Below are positions 1 to 7,205 of a stretch of DNA of 11,457 nt, one piece after another. Source of the stretch: an uncultured Acinetobacter sp. (GTDB taxonomy: Bacteria > Cyanobacteriota > Vampirovibrionia > Gastranaerophilales > Gastranaerophilaceae); NCBI GenBank assembly GCA_946623365.1, contig CAMORE010000064.1, positions 1 through 11,457 of the forward strand, given 5' to 3'. Both the position numbers and the translations under genes were made by a program. The notes beneath the pieces were generated by a model. It was not told where the DNA came from and did no database searches. It saw only the letters and a list, made by a program, of their open reading frames with translations. Numbering within the stretch: position 1 is the first letter of the stretch; the number at the start of each line of letters is the position of its first letter.

Positions 1-3
1 TGT

Positions 4-2184
4 TTATGCTACTTTTTGAGTTTCTTTTGCTTTATTTGGTGCAATTGAAACTTCTTTCGCAACAGATTGTTCATTTTCATCCACTTGTGAATTCATTTCA
101 ACTGTTTGTGCTTTTTTTGCAGCAATTTTTGCATTCCATCTGTCACCTATTCTATTTGCAAGAGGTGTTATAAGAACCGGAGTTGCATATCGGTAGATGA
201 ATGCAAATATAGTAATTGATGATAATGTTCTTATGCCTTTAATTTTCTTAGCAAGAACTTTTGCTTCTTCTGCAACTTTTTCTGCAGTTTTTCCTTCTAT
301 TTTATCAATATCAATTTTTCGTTCATTTAATCCTGAATACCTGTAACCTTTACTTTTTACCCAGCCGTTAATTAATTTATCTACCGTATATGCTGCAAGA
401 GTCGGAACGATAAAACATAAGCCCTGGTTAACAGAGAGTGTTCTTCTTCTTTCAGGGTCCAAATCCTTATTTGTTAGAGTCTGCTGAACATATACACCAC
501 TTGTAATTAATGAACCAAATGCTGTCATGTGCTGTGTAACATTACCGGGTAATCTTGATAACCAAGCAGAAGCCTTATGTACTTTTTCATTTTCTATAAG
601 AGGTTTTCCGTATAATTCACCGAATTTTTTTGCGAACGGTTTTAAAATTCTCTTAAAAAAGCTTTCTTTTGCTTTATCTGCACTTGCGCCCTTGCCTTTA
701 AAAGCTACTGCTTGTGCTTGCTTGTTATCAGTATTTATTGGTTCTGCATTTATTTTTTGTATTTTATTTTTATGCTTCTTATCTGTTGACTTATGTAAAT
801 TAAATACATTATTTAATAACCAAGGTATGATTGCAATTGTCGTTGCTGCAACAGGAACTCTAAATAATAAATCCGGTCCCCAAGTCAAAAGTTTAAATAA
901 TCCGTCATTTGCCGCATCAGCTACAACCATCTCATTATTTATTTCTGTTCCTAATTTTCCGTTTTTACCGTTCTTTTGGTAAGTAACTTTTTTCATTATT
1001 TTTTCTTTTGGATCAAGACGGTCTTTACCGGATATACGTGGTCTGTATTCAGCTGTTTCATAAGGAGATGATACACCAATTTCATCTAAATTAAGTTTCC
1101 ACTGATTTCCTTTTGCATCCTTCCAATGTCTGAAATCAACTACACCATTTGAATCATAAACAGAATTAATATTTAAATCTCCCCAATGATTACCTTCTTT
1201 TTTAGCCTGAGCTATCATATTTTCAAAGAAGTTTCTGTCAATGTCCTTAAGCATAATCTGAACCGGTTTATTGCCTTCTTCCTGAACAACAATACCTAAG
1301 TTTGACATGTCTATTTCGTCATATAATTTTTTGCCGTCTTCTAAAACTACATCATTGAATGATTTTCCTTTCTGAGAAGCCCAGTTAACACCGGCTTTAT
1401 CTTTGAGTAAAATCTTACTAAAGGTTTTTTCTGATACATCTGCCAAATTCATTAATTCCGGAAGCTTATCGCAATCCTTCATTTCTTCTACAAATTTGTT
1501 GCCATTCTTATCTAACCATTCATCTATTGGTTTTCTTAATTCCATTTTGTCTAACAATTTTTCTATAGGTTCTTTTGAACCTTTTGCATCAACTATTGAC
1601 TTAAGATCAATTTGCGGCCATAAACGTTCTAACGTTTTTGCTTTAAGGTGCTGTTTCATTTCTTTCATTACATAATTAGAACCGGCTTTAAACGGTGCCG
1701 TAAGAGCAAAAGCAGTACCAAAACCCACGATACCTGAAGCCCATGCCTGACCTGCCGCATATGTATTATCGTCTTTATTTTTCTTAGTTGGTATTGCTAA
1801 AATCGTTGCACCTCTGGCGCCGCAAGCACCTGCTGCCACAAGGGCGGTTGCAACCGTTTCATAATCTACAACATCAAGCGTTCCATTAAAAAAGGAACCA
1901 GTTAAAAACTTGTCCCCTCTTTTTTGCTCGGGGTTGGGCTCTTTATGAATATTCCCAACCTTTTTACTCGCAGATTTAATTATTTTTTTACCGTTTTTTA
2001 TAGTTGAACCCTTTGCTCCAAACGTAATTGACGAACTATAAAAATCCGCACTCTCAGCCGATAACTTCGGCATTAACATTTGCTCTGAATAATTTTTTAA
2101 TCTAAAGTCCTTTGATACACTGTTGGTTGTTTGTTGATGTAATTGTACTAAAGAGTTTAGATCTTGCGTTGTATGAATCTTCAT
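4..2184 (-). CDS. Large membrane-associated protein of unknown function
   Basis: I do not recognise a named family. The frame is open further upstream to a TTG at 2196 (730 residues), with ATG codons at 2187 and 2184. The only ribosome-binding-like sequence, GGAA at 2194-2191, lies three bases before the 2187 ATG and six before the 2184 ATG, so I take 2184 (726 residues, beginning MKIHTT). Numbering from the TTG, the protein has no N-terminal signal peptide. It has apolar Ala/Gly-rich segments near 113-135 and 147-172, a clear hydrophobic segment near 433-465, and further ones near 555-572, 590-607 and 655-680. Between them lies a long charged, lysine-rich middle (about 180-430), and the tail is Lys/Ala/Glu-rich. 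Two similar short segments, SITFGAKGS (56-64) and AVAFKGKGAS (496-505), stand out. It is divergent from the exported protein to its right. It is probably a multi-segment membrane protein; its role is unknown. Confidence 0.8.
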   Translation of the reverse strand: MKIHTTQDLNSLVQLHQQTTNSVSKDFRLKNYSEQMLMPKLSAESADFYSSSITFGAKGSTIKNGKKIIKSASKKVGNIHKEPNPEQKRGDKFLTGSFFNGTLDVVDYETVATALVAAGACGARGATILAIPTKKNKDDNTYAAGQAWASGIVGFGTAFALTAPFKAGSNYVMKEMKQHLKAKTLERLWPQIDLKSIVDAKGSKEPIEKLLDKMELRKPIDEWLDKNGNKFVEEMKDCDKLPELMNLADVSEKTFSKILLKDKAGVNWASQKGKSFNDVVLEDGKKLYDEIDMSNLGIVVQEEGNKPVQIMLKDIDRNFFENMIAQAKKEGNHWGDLNINSVYDSNGVVDFRHWKDAKGNQWKLNLDEIGVSSPYETAEYRPRISGKDRLDPKEKIMKKVTYQKNGKNGKLGTEINNEMVVADAANDGLFKLLTWGPDLLFRVPVAATTIAIIPWLLNNVFNLHKSTDKKHKNKIQKINAEPINTDNKQAQAVAFKGKGASADKAKESFFKRILKPFAKKFGELYGKPLIENEKVHKASAWLSRLPGNVTQHMTAFGSLITSGVYVQQTLTNKDLDPERRRTLSVNQGLCFIVPTLAAYTVDKLINGWVKSKGYRYSGLNERKIDIDKIEGKTAEKVAEEAKVLAKKIKGIRTLSSITIFAFIYRYATPVLITPLANRIGDRWNAKIAAKKAQTVEMNSQVDENEQSVAKEVSIAPNKAKETQKVA

Positions 2185-2190
2185 CATAGT

Positions 2191-2194
2191 TTCC
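2191..2194 (-). promoter_or_regulatory. Weak ribosome binding site deciding the start of the large membrane protein
   Basis: On the minus strand GGAA is followed by ACT and then two ATG codons in a row. Spacing suits the second ATG (2184) better than the first (2187). The upstream TTG at 2196 overlaps this site and has no purine-rich sequence before it. Confidence 0.4.
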
Positions 2195-2273
2195 AATCTA
2201 ATTTATGTCCTACACATTTATCATAAAACAAATCAAAAACTTTTTTGCTAGTTCGTTAAAAATTTGTTACAAT

Positions 2274-2282
2274 TGGTATAAA
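2274..2282 (+). promoter_or_regulatory. Extended -10 promoter for the exported protein gene
   Basis: TGGTATAAA fits an extended -10 element (TGn followed by a TATAAT-like hexamer). No good -35 is visible at 17 bases; TTCGTT at 2252-2257 is the nearest weak candidate, with a 19-base spacer. A start near 2289 would give a leader of about 22 bases containing AGGA at 2297-2300. The same nine bases, TTGGTATAA, form the -10 region of the ATPase-like gene at 4188. Confidence 0.4.
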
Positions 2283-2310
2283 GATTTCTGTATTATAGGA
2301 CTTTGAGCTT

Positions 2311-3159
2311 ATGAAACAATATAAATTTACATTAAGAATTGTAACAATTACACTTGTTCTACTAATATCTTGGGCATCTCATGTCAAAGCTTTTGACCTT
2401 GATGAAACAGTCGATGATGATATTAGAAAGAATTACAATTCATCCAAGCTTGTAAAAGACACAAATACTGAAGATTATGAGGGGCTGCCGGATTTACCAG
2501 AGAACTTGCAAATTGATAACAGTTCCGGTCAAAACGAAAAAAGGTATTCTGCTCCTCCGTTAAAAAAATTAACAGCTTTTAATAATACAAAAATATCTAA
2601 GGGAACTTCTTTTAACGTTGTTAATATAGGTAAAATTTCGGATTGGCAAAGAAAAGGTACAACTGTAAAATTCAAAACCACATCCGTAATAAATAAAAAG
2701 GGGTACACGCTCCCCTCTTCAACTGTTTTTCTGGGAGAAATCGTTGAATCACATCAACCGCAAATATCTTGTAATGGGGGTTTGGTTGTAATAAAAATCA
2801 AAAGCATGGTATATAAAGGCTCAACAATCCCTATAAATGCTTATGTAACAAGGGCTAACGGCAAAATAATTTTTCTAAACAATATAAAAGGTGATAGAAC
2901 TTATCTTAAAACCGTTTGGAAAAAAGGTAATTGGGGAAGAGCATTATTTGGAAGAATGCTATCATTAACCATAAATCTTGGAGGTGATGGTTCTACATTC
3001 ATATTATCGCCTTTCCCGCTTTTATACGGGACTTTTTGCTTTGGTGCAAATACCATCATATCACCTGTTACAGCGTTCTTTGCAAAAGGGAAACACATAG
3101 TTATTAATTCAGGCTCTCGTTTTAGAATAAAACTCACAGAAGACAGTTATATAGATTAA
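2311..3159 (+). CDS. Exported protein of unknown function
   Basis: The 282-residue product begins with a convincing signal peptide: basic n-region (KQYKFTLR), hydrophobic core about 10-22, and a likely cleavage after VKA at residue 27. An acidic, low-complexity linker follows (about 28-80). From about 90 the sequence looks beta-rich, with Gly/Ser turns: LPSSTVFLGEIVES (134-147), a VYKGSTIPINAYV strand pair (167-179) and a C-terminal strand NSGSRFRIKLTED (266-278). The GxxI..S...G and GSRFRIKL pattern faintly recalls beta-barrel domains of TrbI/VirB10-type or cell-surface proteins, but I cannot assign a family. A hydrophobic Gly/Phe-rich stretch (about 228-258) could contact a membrane. AGGA at 2297-2300 lies 10 bases before the ATG. 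It runs convergently into the glycosylase gene with nine bases between the stops. Probable location is periplasm or outer envelope. Confidence 0.8.
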   Translation: MKQYKFTLRIVTITLVLLISWASHVKAFDLDETVDDDIRKNYNSSKLVKDTNTEDYEGLPDLPENLQIDNSSGQNEKRYSAPPLKKLTAFNNTKISKGTSFNVVNIGKISDWQRKGTTVKFKTTSVINKKGYTLPSSTVFLGEIVESHQPQISCNGGLVVIKIKSMVYKGSTIPINAYVTRANGKIIFLNNIKGDRTYLKTVWKKGNWGRALFGRMLSLTINLGGDGSTFILSPFPLLYGTFCFGANTIISPVTAFFAKGKHIVINSGSRFRIKLTEDSYID

Positions 3160-3168
3160 TTAAAGTAA

Positions 3169-3753
3169 TTACAATTCATCATATTTTTTTCGCACTTCTT
3201 TAATGTCTTGCCACATAAGCCATTTCGGACTTCCTTTTTCTCTGGAATCATTCCGCAGTAAATATGACGGATGAAATATCGGCATTAATTTTGCATTATG
3301 TACTTTTTCATCTCCGTTAAACCATTTACCGCGAATTTTTGTTATGCCTCCGACATTGCCAAGGATTGATTGAACTGCTACATTTCCGCATAAAAGAATA
3401 ATTTTAGGCTTGATGATGTCTATTTGAGCTTTTAAATATTCCCAACAGGCTTCTTTTTCTTGTGGTTCAGGATTTCTGTTTTCAGGAGGACGACATTTTA
3501 CTGTATTACAAATGTATATGTCATTTTGGCGAGAAAAACCGACACATTCAAAAATTTTATCAAGTAGTTGTCCTGCCTTTCCTACAAAAGGTTTTCCTTG
3601 CTTATCTTCATAAAATCCCGGAGCTTCTCCTATCAGCATAAGTTTAGGATTAGGAATCCCATCTGAAAACACAATATTCGTACGAGTTTTTCCTAAACCA
3701 CATTTTTGGCAATCCAGACATTTTTTATAAATATTTTCGAGTTCTTCATACAT
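3169..3753 (-). CDS. udg: Family 4 uracil-DNA glycosylase (4Fe-4S type)
   Basis: This 194-residue enzyme should remove uracil from DNA (from cytosine deamination or dUTP misincorporation) to begin base excision repair in the cytoplasm. The family signatures are present: the active-site motif GEAPGFYED (42-50) followed by GKPFVGKAGQLLD (53-65), the ICNTVKCRPP segment (81-90), and the C-terminal HPSYLLRN loop (161-168) that contacts the minor groove and flipped base. Cysteines at 15, 18, 87 and 103 fit the four 4Fe-4S ligands of the family; C12 is an extra cysteine beside them. The length is typical of family 4. The start is fixed: an in-frame TAA lies five codons upstream and the next Met is residue 39. 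No Shine-Dalgarno site precedes the ATG, and a -10-like TAAAAT ends nine bases before it. It diverges from the LuxR-type gene. Confidence 0.95.
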   Translation of the reverse strand: MYEELENIYKKCLDCQKCGLGKTRTNIVFSDGIPNPKLMLIGEAPGFYEDKQGKPFVGKAGQLLDKIFECVGFSRQNDIYICNTVKCRPPENRNPEPQEKEACWEYLKAQIDIIKPKIILLCGNVAVQSILGNVGGITKIRGKWFNGDEKVHNAKLMPIFHPSYLLRNDSREKGSPKWLMWQDIKEVRKKYDEL

Positions 3754-3762
3754 AACATAAGC

Positions 3763-3768
3763 ATTTTA
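3763..3768 (-). promoter_or_regulatory. Candidate -10 element close to the glycosylase start
   Basis: TAAAAT on the minus strand ends nine bases before the ATG, so a start seven bases downstream would leave a leader of about three bases. A competing TATAAT on the same strand at 3794-3789 would give a leader of roughly 30 bases. Neither has a good -35. Which one is used decides whether this mRNA is nearly leaderless. Confidence 0.3.
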
Positions 3769-3876
3769 CAACAAATATACTAAGTTTGATTATATTTACA
3801 TATTAAGCAAAATACTGGAATAAAAATGTAACAAAATTTAATAATTTGAAAATATATTAAAATATTTCAGATAATA

Positions 3877-3885
3877 TGTTATAAT
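3877..3885 (+). promoter_or_regulatory. Extended -10 promoter abutting the LuxR-type gene
   Basis: TGTTATAAT is a perfect extended -10. A weak -35, TTAAAA at 3857-3862, sits 17 bases upstream. The hexamer ends six bases before the ATG at 3892, so the expected transcription start falls on or next to the start codon. No Shine-Dalgarno sequence is present. GATAAT at 3870-3875 is a weaker alternative ten bases upstream. Confidence 0.5.
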
Positions 3886-3891
3886 GTTATT

Positions 3892-4119
3892 ATGAAATTG
3901 CTGAAAAAGAACAATTTATCAAATCGTGAGATTGAAGTTTTATTGCTTTTATTGAAAGGTATAAAAAAAAGTGTTATATCTGAAGAACTCGGCATATCAA
4001 TACATACCGTAAAATCATATATAGAAAAGATTTATAAAAAATTTAACAAGCATAATAGAGTTGAATTGTTGGTTTATTTAATTAAAAACAAAATCATAGA
4101 AATTGAGCAGGAAGACTGA
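3892..4119 (+). CDS. Stand-alone LuxR/GerE-type helix-turn-helix regulator
   Basis: The 75-residue protein is essentially a single GerE/LuxR C-terminal DNA-binding domain. It shows the usual pattern LSNREIEVLLLLLKG (9-23), KSVISEELGISIHTVKSYI with the recognition helix around 36-46, and KIYKKFNKHNRVELL ending the fourth helix. There is no receiver, autoinducer-binding or PAS domain, so it resembles the GerE-like single-domain regulators. The start is secure: the initiator is the only methionine and no ATG, GTG or TTG precedes it in frame back to a TGA at 3847. It probably binds DNA as a dimer; the target is unknown. It lies 68 bases upstream of the ATPase-like gene, on the same strand but with that gene's own promoter between, so it could regulate that gene or itself. 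Confidence 0.9.
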   Translation: MKLLKKNNLSNREIEVLLLLLKGIKKSVISEELGISIHTVKSYIEKIYKKFNKHNRVELLVYLIKNKIIEIEQED

Positions 4120-4128
4120 TTTTTTAAT

Positions 4129-4157
4129 TTGAAATAGTTTCTAATATTTGGTATAAT
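4129..4157 (+). promoter_or_regulatory. Strong sigma-70-type promoter for the ATPase-like gene
   Basis: TTGAAA (4129-4134) is followed by a 17-base spacer and a consensus TATAAT (4152-4157) that also carries the TGn extension. A start near 4164 gives a 24-base leader with AGGA at 4178-4181, six bases before the ATG. It is the best-formed promoter in the window. Confidence 0.7.
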
Positions 4158-4187
4158 TTACTTGCAGGTTGAGATTTAGGACTATTT

Positions 4188-5576
4188 ATGGAAACAATTA
4201 CAAATAAAACATTAGAAAAGCTCAAGTACGAATTAGTCAGAGACGGTATTGTTGCGTATGAAACTTTAGAAAAAGCTGAAGAGCTTGCTAATGTTCAACA
4301 TATAAATATCGGACAAGCATTAATAAACTCAGGTATTATAGATGAAGATACGCTGTTAAAATTTTTGGAATCAAAATTACACATACCCTATGTCAATTTA
4401 GAAGACTATACGCCGGATCCGAAATGTTTTAAGTTTATATCATTCCCTGATGCAAGAAGGTATAAAATTATACCTCTGTTTAAAATAGAAGATGTTTTGA
4501 CGGTAGCAATGTCTGACCCGTTAGATTTGTTTGCAATTGATAAAATTATTGAAACTGCAGAATGCTCAATTGAACCTGTTATATCATCAGAAAAATCCAT
4601 AATGAAAAAAATTGATGAATATTATAAAGTTGCAGATACCGTAGATAACATAAATTTATCCGATGAAGATGCGGAAAATTTTGACTGGACGGAAGAACTT
4701 CATAAAGATGAATCCGGTGAAGAGCATATGCAGCATGTTATACGTGCAATACTAAAACAAGCAATTATAGAGGATATTCATGAATTAAATTTTGAACAGG
4801 TAGAAGAAGGGTTAAAAGTTGTATTTAAAAAAAATGGAGAAATATTGGACAAAGGCATTATTCCTGCAATTCTAAATTCTGCATTTGTTTCAAAATTAAA
4901 AACTTTGTCAAATCTGGATGCATCCGTTTGTGAGATACCACAACTAGGTAAGCTGTGTTTCAAAGTAGAAAATACAATGTTAATAGCATCAGTATCATCT
5001 TTCCCGACTATTATGGGGGAAAGAATGTCCTTAAAGATTTATAAACCGCCCCAAACTTTAAACAAAATTATTCATGATGATAAGTCTGTAAGCATAGTAT
5101 CTCACGCCTTGCAAGAACCGGGAATAATCTTGGTATGCGGCTCTCCTCTAAGCGGAAAGACTCATATCATTTATTCTTTGCTTATGGAAGCTGTTAATTC
5201 CGGAAAAAAGAACATCATGACAATTGAATCTATTGCAAAATATGAGCTTAAAGGTGTTAATCAGTGCGAACTTAATGAAAATATAGGATTTAACATGGAT
5301 AAAGCTCTCAGATTTATTGAATTCCAATCTCCCGATACCATATATCTGGAAGGAATCAAAACTCGTGATGCTTTTGAATTTTTGTCAGAGCTTTATTATA
5401 ATGACAAAGTTATTTTAACAGAATTCATGGCAAATAATATGACTGATTTAAGACAAAAACTTGCATTTGATGATTTTCAAACATTTAAAACTCTTATTTC
5501 TTGCCTTATATTTATTCATTCGAAAGATAGCATTGAAATTTTTGACAGAACTACATTACAAAAATATTTAGCGTAA
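4188..5576 (+). CDS. Degenerate PilB/GspE-type secretion ATPase homologue
   Basis: The 462-residue protein has the architecture of type IV pilus/type II secretion assembly ATPases. An N-terminal MshEN-like domain (about 12-145, core NIGQALINSGIIDEDTLLKFL) is followed by an acidic linker (about 148-178), an N2 subdomain (about 180-300) and a RecA-like ATPase domain (about 308-462). Walker A is intact, GSPLSGKT at 318-325. The other motifs look altered from what I recall: the Asp box reads TIESIAKYELKG (345-356) where TIEDP is usual, Walker B reads SPDTIYLEGIKT (381-392) instead of DPDxxxxGEIRD, the His box TLHTN is TEFMA (411-415), and the usual ERR-PQDGR region is VCEIPQLGK (247-255). The C-terminal region with paired CxxC motifs is absent; PilB is usually about 100 residues longer. 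This suggests ATP binding without normal hydrolysis, or a c-di-GMP/regulatory adaptor. No other pilus genes are nearby. Fold assignment is firm, loss of activity is inferred. Confidence 0.85.
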   Translation: METITNKTLEKLKYELVRDGIVAYETLEKAEELANVQHINIGQALINSGIIDEDTLLKFLESKLHIPYVNLEDYTPDPKCFKFISFPDARRYKIIPLFKIEDVLTVAMSDPLDLFAIDKIIETAECSIEPVISSEKSIMKKIDEYYKVADTVDNINLSDEDAENFDWTEELHKDESGEEHMQHVIRAILKQAIIEDIHELNFEQVEEGLKVVFKKNGEILDKGIIPAILNSAFVSKLKTLSNLDASVCEIPQLGKLCFKVENTMLIASVSSFPTIMGERMSLKIYKPPQTLNKIIHDDKSVSIVSHALQEPGIILVCGSPLSGKTHIIYSLLMEAVNSGKKNIMTIESIAKYELKGVNQCELNENIGFNMDKALRFIEFQSPDTIYLEGIKTRDAFEFLSELYYNDKVILTEFMANNMTDLRQKLAFDDFQTFKTLISCLIFIHSKDSIEIFDRTTLQKYLA

Positions 5577-5600
5577 TAAATGGTGTATATTGTGATTATG

Positions 5601-5609
5601 TGCTAAAAT
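5601..5609 (+). promoter_or_regulatory. Extended -10 promoter abutting lptC
   Basis: TGCTAAAAT fits an extended -10; the hexamer ends six bases before the lptC ATG, which puts the expected start on the ATG. No convincing -35 is visible (TGGTGT at 5581-5586 is at 17-base spacing but poor). It probably drives the lptC-lptA-TPR block. Confidence 0.45.
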
Positions 5610-5615
5610 GTTCCT

Positions 5616-6233
5616 ATGGAAAATCTTAAAAAATATATTTTAGAGATATATGCTAAATTCATTGCAACAGATAAGAAGAAAAAAGCTTATATTATTGCCA
5701 TTACTTTTGTTGTGATGGTAATGGCATGGGCTTTTATTTCTGCAGGCGTAATCACCGGCAACTTTAACAGAGCACAGCTTAAAAATTCTGAAAATGAACA
5801 AAAAGTAGATGCTCTGGGTATAATTATTACAGAAACAAAAGAAGGACAAAAATATTTTGAGATATATGGCGAAACCGGCCACTACAGCAATGACCACAGC
5901 ATTGCTACATTAAATAATGTTATCGGTAATTTTTATAAAGATAACGAAGTTACTATGAGTTTTCAATCATCAAAAGGTACTTATAATGAAACAACCGGAG
6001 TAATAACTCTATATGAAAATACATATATTGTTTTAAAAGACGGAGTTTCTTTAAAGGCAGATAAATTGGTTTGGTCAGGAAGCGACAAAGAAACCGTTGC
6101 TAACGGTAATATTATCATAAAAAAAGACAACGACATGATATCAACGGCAGACAAATGTATTATTGGCGCTGGTTATGATAAATTTAAAATAGTGGGAAAA
6201 ACTCAAACAAAAGTATATAGCAATAAAAAATAA
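5616..6233 (+). CDS. lptC: LptC-like LPS export protein
   Basis: LptC is the bitopic inner-membrane protein that receives LPS from LptBFG and passes it to LptA in the periplasm. The 205 residues show a lysine-rich cytoplasmic tail, one transmembrane helix (about 24-44), then a periplasmic beta-jellyroll-type domain. That domain has repeated short strands such as GQKYFEIYGETGHYSND (77-93), SFQSSKGTYNETTGVITLYENTYI (115-138, containing the characteristic A/G-x-Y-x-x-x-x-x-I-x-L pattern) and LKADKLVW (146-153). Length is close to E. coli LptC (191). The start is fixed by an in-frame TAA at 5604-5606 that lies inside the -10 hexamer. No Shine-Dalgarno site is present. It is 12 bases upstream of the lptA-like gene. 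The family is very divergent, so the name rests on pattern plus neighbour. Confidence 0.85.
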   Translation: MENLKKYILEIYAKFIATDKKKKAYIIAITFVVMVMAWAFISAGVITGNFNRAQLKNSENEQKVDALGIIITETKEGQKYFEIYGETGHYSNDHSIATLNNVIGNFYKDNEVTMSFQSSKGTYNETTGVITLYENTYIVLKDGVSLKADKLVWSGSDKETVANGNIIIKKDNDMISTADKCIIGAGYDKFKIVGKTQTKVYSNKK

Positions 6234-6245
6234 GAAAGGTCTGAA

Positions 6246-7205
6246 ATGAAAAAGTTTTTAATAATATTTGGAATCTTAATAACGCTTGTTGGAATTGGTG
6301 TTATTGCATCAGATTTGGAAATAGAATCAAAAACGCAGGTTTTTTCTGACTCTGAACATAAAATAAAATTAGACGGAGGAGTAAAGGTAAAACTTGATAA
6401 CCTTACAGTAGAAAGTCAAAATGCAGACATTTCAGTTCGCCGAAACAATAAATTGGATACCGCTACTTTTTATAATAAACCTTTTGCCGTTGAGATAAAC
6501 GGGAATAAAAAGAGAGAAGTTAAATCAAATATTTTACAGGTTTCTTTGATTAATAAAGTTGTCAGAGCTGAAGGAGAAACTCAATCGATAATTACCGAGG
6601 GAAATACTCCGATTATCATAATTAATGCGGATGTTCAGGAATATGATACAAATAGCAGTGTAATGGTTGCAACCGGTGCTGTTACTATGAAATATAAAGA
6701 CATTGATACCTACTCTGATAAAGCTGTAATCGTTGCAGATGAAAAAGGCGGAGTTAAGAAAATTGATTTATTCGGGAATGCAAGAGTAAAACAAGAACAA
6801 AATGAATCAGAAGGACATCACTTTGTATATAATGCTCAGACGGACGAAATGAGCGTTGAAGGTAATACAAAAACAATTGCAATATCAGATGACGGAAAGA
6901 AATTAACTATTCACTCCGATTATCAGCAATATAGCAAAAGACAAAATTCATATATAGGAAGCGGCCATGTTAAAATATGGTACGATGACTATTATGCTCA
7001 AGGACCAAAGGTTAGCGTATTTCCTGACGCTAAAACAAACAAACCGAATGAAGTTTATTTTATAGGACGTTCAAAAATTATTCAACAGGAAAAAGATATT
7101 ATCGCAGATAAAATTAGAATGACAATGAATCCAAAAGATTTTACCGCAGAGGGAAATGTAAAAACAATTATTCATAATGTAGATACGAAAGACGGTGATT
7201 TATAA
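6246..7205 (+). CDS. lptA: LptA/OstA-like periplasmic LPS transport protein
   Basis: The product has an N-terminal signal sequence (about 1-21, MKKF followed by an apolar core) and then OstA/LptA-type repeats of short beta-strands. Examples are KLDGGVKVKLDNLTVES (41-57), KYKDIDTYSDKAVIV (149-163), IDLFGNARVKQ (173-183) and VKIWYDDYYAQGPKVSVF (242-259). At 319 residues it is much longer than E. coli LptA (185) and looks like two consecutive OstA units (about 28-130 and 131-310), so one molecule could span more of the periplasmic bridge, or it could include an LptD-N-like part. AGAAAGG at 6233-6239 is a good ribosome binding site six bases before the ATG and overlaps the lptC stop. Its own stop overlaps the TPR gene start (TAATG). 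lptB, the usual next gene, is not here. Confidence 0.85.
   Translation: MKKFLIIFGILITLVGIGVIASDLEIESKTQVFSDSEHKIKLDGGVKVKLDNLTVESQNADISVRRNNKLDTATFYNKPFAVEINGNKKREVKSNILQVSLINKVVRAEGETQSIITEGNTPIIIINADVQEYDTNSSVMVATGAVTMKYKDIDTYSDKAVIVADEKGGVKKIDLFGNARVKQEQNESEGHHFVYNAQTDEMSVEGNTKTIAISDDGKKLTIHSDYQQYSKRQNSYIGSGHVKIWYDDYYAQGPKVSVFPDAKTNKPNEVYFIGRSKIIQQEKDIIADKIRMTMNPKDFTAEGNVKTIIHNVDTKDGDL

Noticed and set aside
527..982. Plus-strand open frame of 151 codons inside the large minus-strand gene
   Set aside because: It is antisense to a continuous 2.2 kb frame, has no ribosome binding site or recognisable protein pattern, and looks like a shadow of the real gene.
4188..5576. Annotation as a functional type IV pilus assembly ATPase PilB
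   Set aside because: Only Walker A is convincing; other catalytic motifs and the zinc-binding region are missing, and no pilus genes are nearby.
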